From an uncultured Gemella sp. (lineage in GTDB: Bacteria; Bacillota; Bacilli; Staphylococcales; Gemellaceae), in contig CAKMQF010000112.1 of NCBI GenBank assembly GCA_927911745.1, positions 1 through 7,902 on the forward strand: 7,902 nt of DNA, read 5' to 3'. The translations under genes were made by a program, and so were the position numbers. The notes below the pieces were generated by a model that did no database searches, was not told where the DNA came from, and saw only the letters and a list, made by a program, of their open reading frames with translations. Below are positions 1 to 7,108 of the stretch, piece after piece. Position 1 is the first letter of the stretch, and every line of letters begins with the position of its first letter.

Positions 1-1
1 A

Positions 2-2206
2 AAAAAATTAGAGGATGACATTCAATCTGGTAGACTTGAGATAGGATTATTGAAAACTGGACAACGTAAAGGGGAACTTGTATTGCACTCTCCTATAGAT
101 GTGGATAAAGGTTTTGCTCCTGATGATAAACTTAGAGAAGCATTATCAAATTTCTCGAATATTGTTGGAGAAATATCGGTTACTGCAAATGAGCCTACAG
201 ATACTACAGAATTGAACAATGGTAAATATAGAGAAATCCACACGACTACAGTATATAAATATACTTCAGATGATTATTCTCCACACGCTTATATTGATGT
301 TATAACAACTAAAAACATTAAAGAGTACACTGTTTATACTGGTGAGCCAGATGACTATATTCCATTAGATGAAACTGAACCTGATAAAGAAACGACTGTA
401 ACTACGTTAGTTAACAAAGGAAAAGTTGAAATTGCTGCAGACGGTACAGTTACAGTTACAGGAGATGCTAAAGTCACAGATGAGAAGTATATTCCTACAG
501 AAACTGTTGCTGAAAATAAATACATCATTAGTGGTGATAGTGGTACAAGAACACGTATAGAAACAACTGAATCAGCAACATTCACTAAAAAAGAAATCAT
601 CACACCAATCCGTGCTTACAAAGTAATGGATGAAGAAAAACCAGTAGTAACTCATTACTACAACTTAAAAATAACAAAAGAAGAAGCGGGAACTGAGACA
701 GTTTCTAAACAAGGTAGCGTAGTTATTAAGTACGTAACTACTGACGGAAAACAATTAAAATCAGAAACTGATAAAGATAATGTTACATTAGAAACAAAAA
801 CTATCGTAAGCTTATATTCAGGTGAAACGAAAGTTGATGAACGTACTGATGTTAAAACTGTAGAACAAAACTATGATACGACTCCAAAACAATATCCAAC
901 ATTAGTAGATGCTGATACTGGATTCACATACGAGTATGTAGGTCTAAAACAAGGTTCGCCAGCTGCTAGTGGTAAAGTAGTAGAAGGAACTACAGAAGTT
1001 GTTTACGAATACCGTCTAGTAAGTGAAGAAGAGAAAACTCCGTCTAAATCAGAAGTTACAAAAACAGGTTCTGTTGATGTGAAACACGTTGTTATCAACG
1101 AAGATGGATCGTTAAAAACATTAAAAGAAACAGAAGTAGTGAAAGATAAAGTGCCAGTTGAGTATGAAGATACTTATGTAACTTACTCAAAAGGTGTAAA
1201 AGTGTCTGAACGTAAAGAAAAACGTGCAGTTGCTGAAAAATATGATACTACTGATAAACAATACCCAACGCTAAAAGATGAAGCTACAGGGTTAGTATAT
1301 AAATATGTAGCGCCAACATCTGACTCAGCTCCAGCAACAGGAGACGTAACTGAAGGTGAAAAACACGTTGTCTACAGTTATGTATTAGATAAAAAAGAAG
1401 ATGCAACACCGACAGTAAAAGAAACAAAAGGATCTGTAGTTGTTAAATATGTAGATGTTGATGGTAATGAAATCAAAGATCCAGAAAATGTAGTAACGGA
1501 CGCGGTTGTAAAAACAACGAAAATATATGCCACTAAATCAGGTGATGTTGTACTGTCAACTCGTGATGAAGTAACAGAAAATGATGTAAACTACAATGCT
1601 GTTGAGAAGAAAGTTGATGTAATCAATAAAGATGGTAAGAAATATGTCTTCCGTGGAGTGTATGAAGTTTCTGATAAGTACAACAACGTATTAGAAGAAA
1701 CAGGTAAGGTAAAAGAAGGAACTACAACAGTTGTATACCAATACGATTATGTTATTCCAGTAGATCCATCTAAGCCTAACGAAGGGGAAAATACTCCTCC
1801 GAAACCAGAGGATAAAATCCCTAATGATCCACAAAATCGTTCGTACAAAGATTTAGGTCTAGCAAAAGAAGTGAAACGTAACATCACTTATGTTTATGAA
1901 AATGGACCAAAAGCAGGTCAAGAAGCAAGTGCACCTGTTAACCAAAATGCTCGTTTTACAAGAACTGCAGAAATCAACAGTAGAACAGGTGAAGTGAAGT
2001 ACACAAGTGAATGGACTAAAGAACAAAAACTTGCAGAAGTAGTATCACCAAAAATCGATAAATATGCAGTTGATAAAGAAAAAGTAGCGGAATTACCAGT
2101 AACACATGAATCTGAAGACAGTAGTGAAGTTGTTAAATATCGTGAAAATCCAGATGTTATCGAACATGATGTAGCAAAAGATAAAAAAAGGATCTGTAGT
2201 TGTTAA
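2..2206 (+). CDS. MucBP-repeat surface adhesin, 5'-truncated, upstream part of a frameshifted gene
   Basis: This is the middle of a cell-wall adhesin. The frame is open from the first bases, so the start lies upstream; the TTG at 50 is internal and has no ribosome site. Visible residues (numbered from base 2): a threonine-rich beta region (about 1-195), the linker KEIITPIRAYKVM (197-209), three MucBP-like domains beginning GSVxxKY (about 238-340, 356-463, 477-584), a PxP linker, and a Mub_B2-like domain (about 615-715; RNITYVYENGP, ARFTRTAEINSRTGEV, EVVSPxI, VTHES). MucBP and Mub_B2 domains in lactobacilli and streptococci bind mucins or other host glycoproteins; that role is inferred here. 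The frame ends in an aberrant RICSC tail because of an extra A in the run at 2183-2189. The reading continues in the next frame to 3635, so this entry and the next are one gene. There is no signal peptide or anchor in this part. Confidence 0.9.
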   Translation, partial: KKLEDDIQSGRLEIGLLKTGQRKGELVLHSPIDVDKGFAPDDKLREALSNFSNIVGEISVTANEPTDTTELNNGKYREIHTTTVYKYTSDDYSPHAYIDVITTKNIKEYTVYTGEPDDYIPLDETEPDKETTVTTLVNKGKVEIAADGTVTVTGDAKVTDEKYIPTETVAENKYIISGDSGTRTRIETTESATFTKKEIITPIRAYKVMDEEKPVVTHYYNLKITKEEAGTETVSKQGSVVIKYVTTDGKQLKSETDKDNVTLETKTIVSLYSGETKVDERTDVKTVEQNYDTTPKQYPTLVDADTGFTYEYVGLKQGSPAASGKVVEGTTEVVYEYRLVSEEEKTPSKSEVTKTGSVDVKHVVINEDGSLKTLKETEVVKDKVPVEYEDTYVTYSKGVKVSERKEKRAVAEKYDTTDKQYPTLKDEATGLVYKYVAPTSDSAPATGDVTEGEKHVVYSYVLDKKEDATPTVKETKGSVVVKYVDVDGNEIKDPENVVTDAVVKTTKIYATKSGDVVLSTRDEVTENDVNYNAVEKKVDVINKDGKKYVFRGVYEVSDKYNNVLEETGKVKEGTTTVVYQYDYVIPVDPSKPNEGENTPPKPEDKIPNDPQNRSYKDLGLAKEVKRNITYVYENGPKAGQEASAPVNQNARFTRTAEINSRTGEVKYTSEWTKEQKLAEVVSPKIDKYAVDKEKVAELPVTHESEDSSEVVKYRENPDVIEHDVAKDKKRICSC
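713..1390 (+). repeat. Two diverged MucBP-like domains in gene 1
   Basis: Two domains of just over 100 residues start at 713 (GSVVIKYV) and 1067 (GSVDVKHV). Both contain YDTTxKQYPTL, a TGxxYxYV strand and a terminal VVYxY strand. They are more like each other, and like the first MucBP domain of gene 2 (5832-6143; TGFTYEYLGLKEGS), than like the later MucBP copies at 1430, 2190 and 2934, which have GVYxVSxKxNN instead. The array therefore contains two MucBP subtypes. Confidence 0.75.
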
Positions 2207-3233
2207 GTATGTTGATGGTCAAGGAAATGAAATTGACACTGCAGTTACTGTTAAAGATAATGTTATCGTTGAAAAAGCAACGACAAAAGTTTACGCGGAT
2301 CGCGAAGAAACTACTTATACAGCTACAAATGAAGAATATAGCACTGTAGAAAATCGTAAAGAAGTTATTGAAGTAAATGGTAAGAAATATAAATACAGTG
2401 GTGTATATGAAGTTTCTGATAAGTTCAATAACACTACAGAAGAAACAAGTAAGGTAAAAGTAGGAACTACGACAGTTGTTTATCAATACGACTACTTAAT
2501 TCCAGTAGATCCAACTAAACCTAACGAAGGAGAAGAAAATCCTCCAAAACCAGAGGATAAAATCCCTAACGATCCAAAAGGACGTACATATAAAGATTTA
2601 GGACTATTAACAGAGGTAAAACGTAACATTACTTATGTTTATGAAAATGGACCAAAAGCAGGACAAGAAGCAAGTGCACCAGTTAACCAAACTGCTCGCT
2701 TCACAAGAACTGCAGAAATTAACAGTAGAACTGGTGAAGTGACATACACAACAAGCTGGACACCGGAACAAAAACTATCTGAAGTTGTGTCACCAACAAT
2801 TAAAGATTACACTGTAGACAAAGCTAAGGTAGATGAATTAACTGTAACGCATGAATCAAAAGATTCAGAGGTTGTTGTTAAGTATTCTCAAGTTTCATCA
2901 GTAACTAAACGTGATTATATAAAAGATAAAAAAGGAACAGTTGTCGTTAAATTCGTAGATATTAATGAAAACTTCCTTGCTGATGATGTAGTAGCTAAAA
3001 ATAATGTAATTGTATCTGAAGCGACAACTACAATTACAGGAGATAAAGAAGAAACTATATACAAAGCTACAGGAGAAGATTACGCTGTAACAGCACCTGA
3101 GACTATCCAGGTAGATGGAGTAACGTTTAAACTAAAACGTGTTCTTCCAGCTGGCGATAAATTCAAAAATACTGTAGAAGAAAAAGGACTGGTTAAAGAA
3201 GGGGTAACTACTATTGTTTACCAATATGTAATG
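1430..3233 (+). repeat. Two and a half tandem MucBP + Mub_B2 modules, about 750 bp each
   Basis: Module starts are at 1430, 2190 and 2934 (spacings 760 and 744 nt). Each begins G(S/T)VVVKxVD. The first two carry MucBP, an IPVDPxKPNEGE linker and a Mub_B2-like domain; the third stops after MucBP and runs into the 17-residue stalk repeats. The Mub_B2 parts of modules 1 and 2 are nearly identical in protein, and many of their DNA differences are synonymous. The domain families are assigned from motif memory, not from a profile search. Confidence 0.85.
2183..2189 (+). other. Frameshift at an A7 run
   Basis: Seven A residues follow GAT. The equivalent junction one repeat later (2928-2933) has six A residues and reads GAT AAA AAA GGA, giving DKKG followed by TVVVKF. 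Here the extra A turns the reading into RICSC and a stop at 2204-2206. Deleting one A restores DKKGSVVVKYVD. The shift needed is +1 at the ribosome or a one-base loss in the transcript. Confidence 0.85.
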
Positions 3234-3635
3234 CAACTGGATACTCCAACAGTAGAAAAACCAGATTATGATGGAGGAGCAACTCCATTAGATCCACCTA
3301 CGGTAGATATTCCTGAATACGAAGGAGGAGTAGTTCCATTAGATCCTCCAATCGTGGATAAACCTGAGTTTGAAGGAGGAGTGGTTCCGTTAGATCCGCC
3401 GATCGTGGAAAAACCAGAACTTAAGATTCCAGAACAACCAACTCCAGAGCCTAAACCAGAGCCAATGCCTGAACCAAAACCAACGCTGGAAGTACCTGGT
3501 AAACCTGTAATAACAGCACAGGTGAAACGTTTGGCGAACACAGGTAGCGAAACATCTAATGCGGCGGTATTAGGATTCGGTGCTCTAATCGCAGGAATAG
3601 CTTTAGCTGTAAGAAAACGTCAAAACGAAAAATAA
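2190..3635 (+). CDS. MucBP/Mub_B2 surface adhesin, C-terminal part of the same gene after the frameshift, with LANTG anchor
   Basis: This continues the preceding gene after a +1 shift at the A7 run. The frame is open from 2175 and homology to the earlier repeats resumes exactly at GSVVVKY (2190). Order: fourth MucBP-like domain (2190-2500), PxP linker, second Mub_B2-like domain (about 2589-2886), fifth MucBP-like domain (2934-3233), three and a half 17-residue PxxExPEYxGGV repeats (3246-3422), a Pro/Glu wall-spanning stretch, then LANTG at 3531-3545, a hydrophobic helix and the tail RKRQNEK. If read as an independent gene, the first usable start would be GTG at 2739. That lies inside the second Mub_B2 domain with no Shine-Dalgarno sequence and would lack a signal peptide, so it is not believable. 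Removing one A gives 1210 continuous residues across both parts. The double stop TAATGA ends it. Function is the same as the upstream part: wall-anchored, probably host-binding. Confidence 0.85.
   Translation, partial: GSVVVKYVDGQGNEIDTAVTVKDNVIVEKATTKVYADREETTYTATNEEYSTVENRKEVIEVNGKKYKYSGVYEVSDKFNNTTEETSKVKVGTTTVVYQYDYLIPVDPTKPNEGEENPPKPEDKIPNDPKGRTYKDLGLLTEVKRNITYVYENGPKAGQEASAPVNQTARFTRTAEINSRTGEVTYTTSWTPEQKLSEVVSPTIKDYTVDKAKVDELTVTHESKDSEVVVKYSQVSSVTKRDYIKDKKGTVVVKFVDINENFLADDVVAKNNVIVSEATTTITGDKEETIYKATGEDYAVTAPETIQVDGVTFKLKRVLPAGDKFKNTVEEKGLVKEGVTTIVYQYVMQLDTPTVEKPDYDGGATPLDPPTVDIPEYEGGVVPLDPPIVDKPEFEGGVVPLDPPIVEKPELKIPEQPTPEPKPEPMPEPKPTLEVPGKPVITAQVKRLANTGSETSNAAVLGFGALIAGIALAVRKRQNEK
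3246..3422 (+). repeat. 17-residue (51-bp) stalk repeats in gene 1
   Basis: Units start at 3246, 3297, 3348 and a partial one at 3399. The consensus is P-x-V-(E/D)-x-P-(E/D)-(Y/F)-(E/D)-G-G-V-V-P-L-D-P. They are followed by a PEPKPEP-type wall-spanning stretch up to about 3510. The form is that of repetitive linkers that push adhesive domains out through the peptidoglycan. The related array in gene 2 uses SSSEP or PTEP-type endings instead of PLDP. Confidence 0.9.
3531..3632 (+). other. Cell-wall sorting signal with non-canonical LANTG
   Basis: RLANTGSE (LANTG at 3531-3545) is followed by a Ser/Thr/Asn spacer, a hydrophobic segment (AAVLGFGALIAGIALAV) and a positive tail RKRQNEK. This is the full architecture of a sortase substrate, but with Ala instead of Pro at position 2 of LPXTG. 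One base change (GCG from CCG at 3534) separates it from LPNTG. Whether the housekeeping sortase accepts it is unknown. Confidence 0.85.
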
Positions 3636-3675
3636 TGAGTTTAAAGATGATTAATTTCATTATCTAAACTACAGG

Positions 3676-3707
3676 ACTCCCTTGGATAAATAATCCAGGG
3701 GTGTTTT
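3676..3707 (+). terminator. Rho-independent terminator after gene 1
   Basis: The stem CCCTTGGAT (3679-3687) pairs with ATCCAGGGG (3693-3701) with one G-T pair, around the loop AAATA, and is followed by GTTTTGG. The T-run is short (four). An imperfect outer inverted repeat AGTTTA/TAAACT (3638-3643, 3665-3670) lies just before it. It separates gene 1 from the promoter of gene 2. Confidence 0.75.
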
Positions 3708-3735
3708 GGTAGTATAAAGAAATATTGCCGAATAT

Positions 3736-3764
3736 TTGATAAAAACTATTTAATGTGTTAAAAT
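3736..3764 (+). promoter_or_regulatory. Sigma-A-type promoter with extended -10 for gene 2
   Basis: The -35 TTGATA (3736-3741), a 17-nt spacer and the -10 TAAAAT (3759-3764) are preceded by TG at 3756-3757, an extended -10. The predicted transcript start is near 3771, leaving a leader of about 105 nt before the ATG at 3877. The gene is therefore probably transcribed alone. Confidence 0.7.
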
Positions 3765-3797
3765 TGAAAACGTATTACACGGCTGTTTAGAAAGTAT

Positions 3798-3814
3798 CTA
3801 AATTTTAAATTTAG
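3798..3814. promoter_or_regulatory. Near-perfect palindrome in the leader of gene 2
   Basis: CTAAATTT, a single central T, and AAATTTAG form 8-bp inverted arms downstream of the predicted transcript start. The size and symmetry suit a dimeric repressor site, but pure A/T palindromes also arise by chance in such DNA. No regulator is identified. Confidence 0.3.
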
Positions 3815-3823
3815 TGATTTCTT

Positions 3824-3857
3824 GTAATAAAAAAATGTAATAAAGAAGCGTAATAAA
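3824..3857 (+). repeat. Three GTAATAAA direct repeats at 13-nt spacing
   Basis: GTAATAAA occurs at 3824-3831, 3837-3844 and 3850-3857, exactly 13 nt apart, ending a few bases before the ribosome site of gene 2. It lies in the predicted 5' untranslated leader. It could be unstructured RNA aiding ribosome loading, a regulator site, or a small slippage-prone tandem repeat. Confidence 0.6.
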
Positions 3858-3864
3858 ATAATAA

Positions 3865-3870
3865 AAGGGG
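3865..3870 (+). promoter_or_regulatory. Ribosome binding site fixing the start of gene 2
   Basis: AAGGGG lies 6 nt before the ATG at 3877. This identifies 3877 as the start, although the frame from that ATG closes after 12 codons. The next in-frame ATG in the long frame (3981) lies inside the hydrophobic core of the signal peptide and has no ribosome site. Confidence 0.8.
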
Positions 3871-3876
3871 AAAATT

Positions 3877-4010
3877 ATGTTTAAAAAATTTTTCAAAAAG
3901 AGAAATTTTCGCTAAGAAAATATAAAAATGGAAGAACAGATTCAAAACTAATTGGAGCGATAACAATTTTAGGTGTAGCGATGTTAGTTGGTGGCGGAAC
4001 TGCATCTGCC
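3877..4010 (+). other. (Y/F)SxRK-type signal peptide, interrupted by a one-base loss
   Basis: From 3903 the long frame reads KFSLRKYKNGRTDSK, then a hydrophobic core (LIGAITILGVAMLVGGG) and TASA with cleavage before Asn at 4011. This matches the YSIRK class, which in staphylococci and streptococci directs secretion to the division septum. The ATG with the ribosome site is one base out of frame. One extra base in the A6 (3883-3888), T5 (3889-3893) or A5 (3895-3899) run restores a normal MFKK-type start. The three choices differ only in residues 5-7. Confidence 0.8.
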
Positions 4011-7000
4011 AATGTAAGTTCAGATGGGAAAAATGAAACGACACTTGTAAGTAAGTTTGAAAAAGTTTCATCAACTGCTAAGACGACTTTTACAGATGAT
4101 CAAAATCCTGAGAAAAAAGTTACTGTTGATGTGGTAGCTGATATAAGGTATAACAAACCGACAAAAGCGAATCAAAACACAGGGGATGCGGATGGTACAG
4201 ATTCTGTAAAATTCAAATCTAATGCAACGGTTAATTACCTATTAGAAGACGATAATTCAAAACTACAAGATTCGAAAAAAGTAGCTGGAGAAGAAGGAGT
4301 GGTATCGACACCTTATGACAAAAAAGGAATTGCGTACGATACAGATGGAAAAGATTATCGTGAATCAACTGTAAAAAAAACAGGTACTGCTATCGATGAA
4401 GATACAGGTAAAGAAGCGGTAATCCAAGCTAATAATAAAGAATACAAATGGATTCGCTCAGAAGTAGTAGATGCTAATAAAGTGACTTATGAAAAAACTA
4501 AATTTAATGATGTAGAAGCATCGGTTTCTCCGAAAGGGATGCACAATAATCTAGGAGAAATTAACTACGGAAAAATCACAGGAAAAGTGTATTTAGTAGA
4601 AGAAACTTCAGATGGGCATTACGGGAAATTCGTAGAAGCCAGTGGAGTATCTAGTGATGAAGACGCAGTTGCGAAATGGAAAAATGGGCAAGCGACAGCT
4701 AAAGATTTCACGAAAGAAAATGTGACTCTGAAAGAGGGGGATACCGTTCTTGTGATGGATCGTGATACATATGCTCATGGAAGCGGTACAAGAACTGTTA
4801 ATACGATAAAGTATAGACGAGAAAAAATCCCTGCGAAGCCTAAATATGATTATACTGAAGATTTCAAAAGAACAGAAGGGATTCCAGGGAAGCCAACTTA
4901 TGCTTTTTGGATGCAACCGAAAACAGGAGAATTTCCAACTATAGGGGATGACTATATATTTGGTACAGCTGATGACGGGAAAGTGAATTTTAAAGACGAG
5001 AATATCTTATATTATAATAATATTTCTAAAAGTTTACCTCCAGGAATAACAGATTCAAATAAATATAATTTTAAAAATGAATCTTTAGAAGAAATTCTAG
5101 AAGAGATGCATGCTCAAATAAAAGGAATATTAGATTACTTTGATGGTAATGTGCAAAATGAAACTGATAGAAAAAAAATTCAAGCAAGAAGGGAAGAGTT
5201 GAAGCAAAATATTTCTAAGACTATTGAAATGATTAAGCAAAATCAGATTAAAGTTGCAGTTGAAGATGAAAGAGGATTAATGTTTTCTCAAGCAAAACAA
5301 GAAATCTTGCAACAATTAAGAACGCAAATTGAGGAAGCTCAAAGTGTACTAGGTGATTTAGAAATCTCATTAGGAACGTCGAAAGAAACTTTAAAAGAGT
5401 ATAAACAATTAAAAGATGTAGAGTTAACGACAAAAGGAGTTCTTAAATACTCTAGAATACATGGTTTTGAATCAGGTGTGATTAAATCTTATCATAAAGA
5501 TGCTGAGCTGGAACATTACAGCGATTGGGAAAAAGTTAACCCTGAGATTGAAACAAGAGAAGATTCTGTATATGCGAATCAAGGTACTGTGACAATCTCT
5601 GACGACTCAAGCAATATTAATGTTATTAATGAAAAATCAACCACAACTGAAACGGAATTAACTAAGAAAGATGTAAAATCTAAAGAAGAAACGAATTACA
5701 AAGTTAAAGAAATAATTACCCCAATTCGTGCTTATAAAGTGATGGGAGAAGGAAAAACAGTTGTAAATCATTATTATAGATTATCTACAAAACTATCTGA
5801 TTCACCGGTGAAAATTGAAAATACAAAAGTAGGATCTGTTAATGTGAATTATGAATCTGAATCAGGGGAAGTGCTGAAATCATCTGAAGTGGCTGCGTCA
5901 GATATTCCTTATGAAAAAGTGAAAACATACGATGTTCTTTCAGGTTCTACAAAAGTAGGTGAAGAGAAAGTTACAGAAAAATTAGAACCTGCATACGATG
6001 TAACCGAAAAAAGATATAAAACAATCTTAGGTGATAAAACAGGATTTACTTATGAATATTTAGGGCTAAAAGAAGGTTCTGCACCTGAAGAAGGAATAAT
6101 CAATAAAGAAAAAACACAGGTTACCTATGTTTATCGCTTAGTAACTAAAGAAGATCCTAAACCTACAGAAAAAGAAGTAGTAGGTTCTGTAGTTGTTAAG
6201 TATGTTGATACAGAAGGAAATGAAATAAAACCAGCGGAAACGTTGGTGAAAGATGCTGTCTTAAGAACAACTTACACATACACTACAAAATCAGGAGATA
6301 AGGTAGTATCGACTAGAGAAGTGGTTAAAGACTTTGTTGTACAAGATTACAATGCTAAAGAAAAATTAGTAGAAAAAATAACGACTATAGATGGAAAAGT
6401 ATATAAATACCATGGAGTATATCCAATTTCTCCTAAATTTAACAATGTAACTGCAGAAACAGGGAAAGTAGTAGAAGGAACTACAACGGTAGTCTATCAA
6501 TATGAGTACGACATTCCTGCAAAACTAACTTGGCAAGTACCAACAGATGCACCGATATTAGAGGTACCAGAGTACGAAGGAGGAGTGTCGTCGTCGGAGC
6601 CACCAGTGCTAGAAGTTCCAGAATTTAAAGGAGGAGTGGCGTCGACAGAGCCGCCAGTGCTAGAAGTCCCAGAATTTAAAGGGGGAGTGGCACCGACAGA
6701 GCCGCCGGTATTAGAAGTCCCAGGATATGAGGGAGGAGTATCATCTGAAAAACCGCCAGTGTTAGAAATCCCAGAATTTAAAGGAGGAGTTCCATCGGAT
6801 AAACCGACAATATTAGAAATTCCTGAGTATAGGGGTTCACTTGTTAAACCTATACCGAATCCGAAAGAACAGCTTCAAGATTTACCAACAGTAGAAAATC
6901 TTGAGGAACGTATCGTTACACTAAGTACTGAAAATAGAAAAAAATCAGAACGATTACCTAATACAGGTAGTAGTTCATCTGATGTAACGACTCTAGGGAT

Positions 7001-7058
7001 AACGGCAATATTTGCGGGAATTGTTCTAGCGAGCAGAAAACGTCGGAAAGAAAAATAA
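3877..7058 (+). CDS. LPNTG-anchored MucBP surface adhesin, frameshifted in its signal peptide
   Basis: This is a wall-anchored adhesin of 1060 residues once one missing base between 3880 and 3899 is restored. Corrected order: (Y/F)SxRK-type signal peptide (1-45, KFSLRKYKNG, cleavage after TASA); an unrecognised N-terminal region (about 46-400); a helical, probably coiled-coil segment (402-517); a beta region; the linker KEIITPIRAYKVM (611-623); two MucBP-like domains (about 653-756, 770-881); six 17-residue stalk repeats (893-994); and LPNTG (1027-1031), a hydrophobic helix and RKRRKEK. It is a paralogue of the upstream gene from the linker onward, but without Mub_B2 domains and with a different N terminus, where ligand specificity probably lies. 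Mucin or glycoprotein binding is inferred from MucBP. It has its own promoter and terminator. As written, ATG 3877 yields only MFKKFFKKRNFR and a stop. An annotation from ATG 3981 gives 1025 residues without a working signal peptide. Confidence 0.88.
5079..5426 (+). other. Helical, probably coiled-coil segment of gene 2
   Basis: About 116 residues (402-517 of the corrected protein) rich in Glu, Lys, Gln, Leu and Ile, with almost no Pro or aromatic residues, for example ESLEEILEEMHAQIKGIL and EILQQLRTQIEEAQSVLGDL. Hydrophobic positions recur about every three to four residues. All five arginines here use AGA or AGG, whereas CGT/CGC is common in the flanks. Everything else in the protein looks like beta or extended structure, so this looks like an inserted helical arm. 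Confidence 0.65.
5832..6515 (+). repeat. Two MucBP-like domains in gene 2
   Basis: The first (from 5832, GSVNVNY) contains TGFTYEYLGLKEGS and corresponds to the early MucBP subtype of gene 1. The second (from 6183, GSVVVKYVDTEGNEIK) contains KYHGVYPISPKFNN and TTTVVYQYEY and corresponds to the late subtype. Gene 2 thus keeps one of each type, where gene 1 has two early and three late. Confidence 0.75.
6552..6857 (+). repeat. Six 17-residue (51-bp) stalk repeats in gene 2
   Basis: Units start at 6552, 6603, 6654, 6705, 6756 and 6807. The consensus is P-V-L-E-V-P-E-(F/Y)-(K/E)-G-G-V-(A/S)-S-(T/S)-E-P; the last unit is degenerate (TILEIPEYRGSL). Units 2 and 3 are almost identical in DNA. The array is visibly richer in G and C than the rest of the gene. 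Similar 17-residue repeats are common in LPXTG proteins of streptococci and vary in number between strains. Confidence 0.92.
6954..7055 (+). other. Canonical LPNTG cell-wall sorting signal
   Basis: LPNTG at 6954-6968 is followed by Ser-rich SSSSDVTT, a hydrophobic segment (LGITAIFAGIVLAS) and the positive tail RKRRKEK. This is a complete class A sortase substrate signal. Confidence 0.95.
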
Positions 7059-7108
7059 AGAATGGTTTATAAATCTATATGTTGAATATACATAGATTTA
7101 GTTTACAT

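Noticed and set aside
2157..2486. Minus-strand frame rich in Phe/Ile/Cys
   Set aside because: Antisense of MucBP coding sequence. The composition is the usual shadow of Lys/Asn/Glu-rich codons, with no ribosome site.
3246..3422. CRISPR-like array from regular 51-bp repeats (also 6552-6857)
   Set aside because: The repeats are contiguous, in frame and coding, with no unique spacers.
3266..3541. Minus-strand frame encoding Gly/Ser-rich GGSNGTTPPS repeats
   Set aside because: It is the antisense shadow of the 51-bp stalk repeats, with no start signals.
2739..3635. Independent gene starting at GTG 2739
   Set aside because: The codon lies inside the second Mub_B2-like domain, has no ribosome site or promoter, and the product would lack a signal peptide. 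The frame and homology extend back to 2190 and join the upstream frame.
3877..3915. A 12-codon leader peptide (MFKKFFKKRNFR) as a regulatory upstream frame
   Set aside because: Its residues are the natural beginning of a (Y/F)SxRK signal peptide that continues in the next frame, so a one-base loss explains it better.
3811..4074. Minus-strand frame across the gene 2 leader
   Set aside because: It overlaps the promoter leader and signal peptide of gene 2 in antisense, and its His/Leu/Phe-rich composition is a shadow.
3981..7058. Start of gene 2 at ATG 3981
   Set aside because: It falls in the hydrophobic core of the signal peptide and has no ribosome site. The good ribosome site and MFKK start are at 3877.
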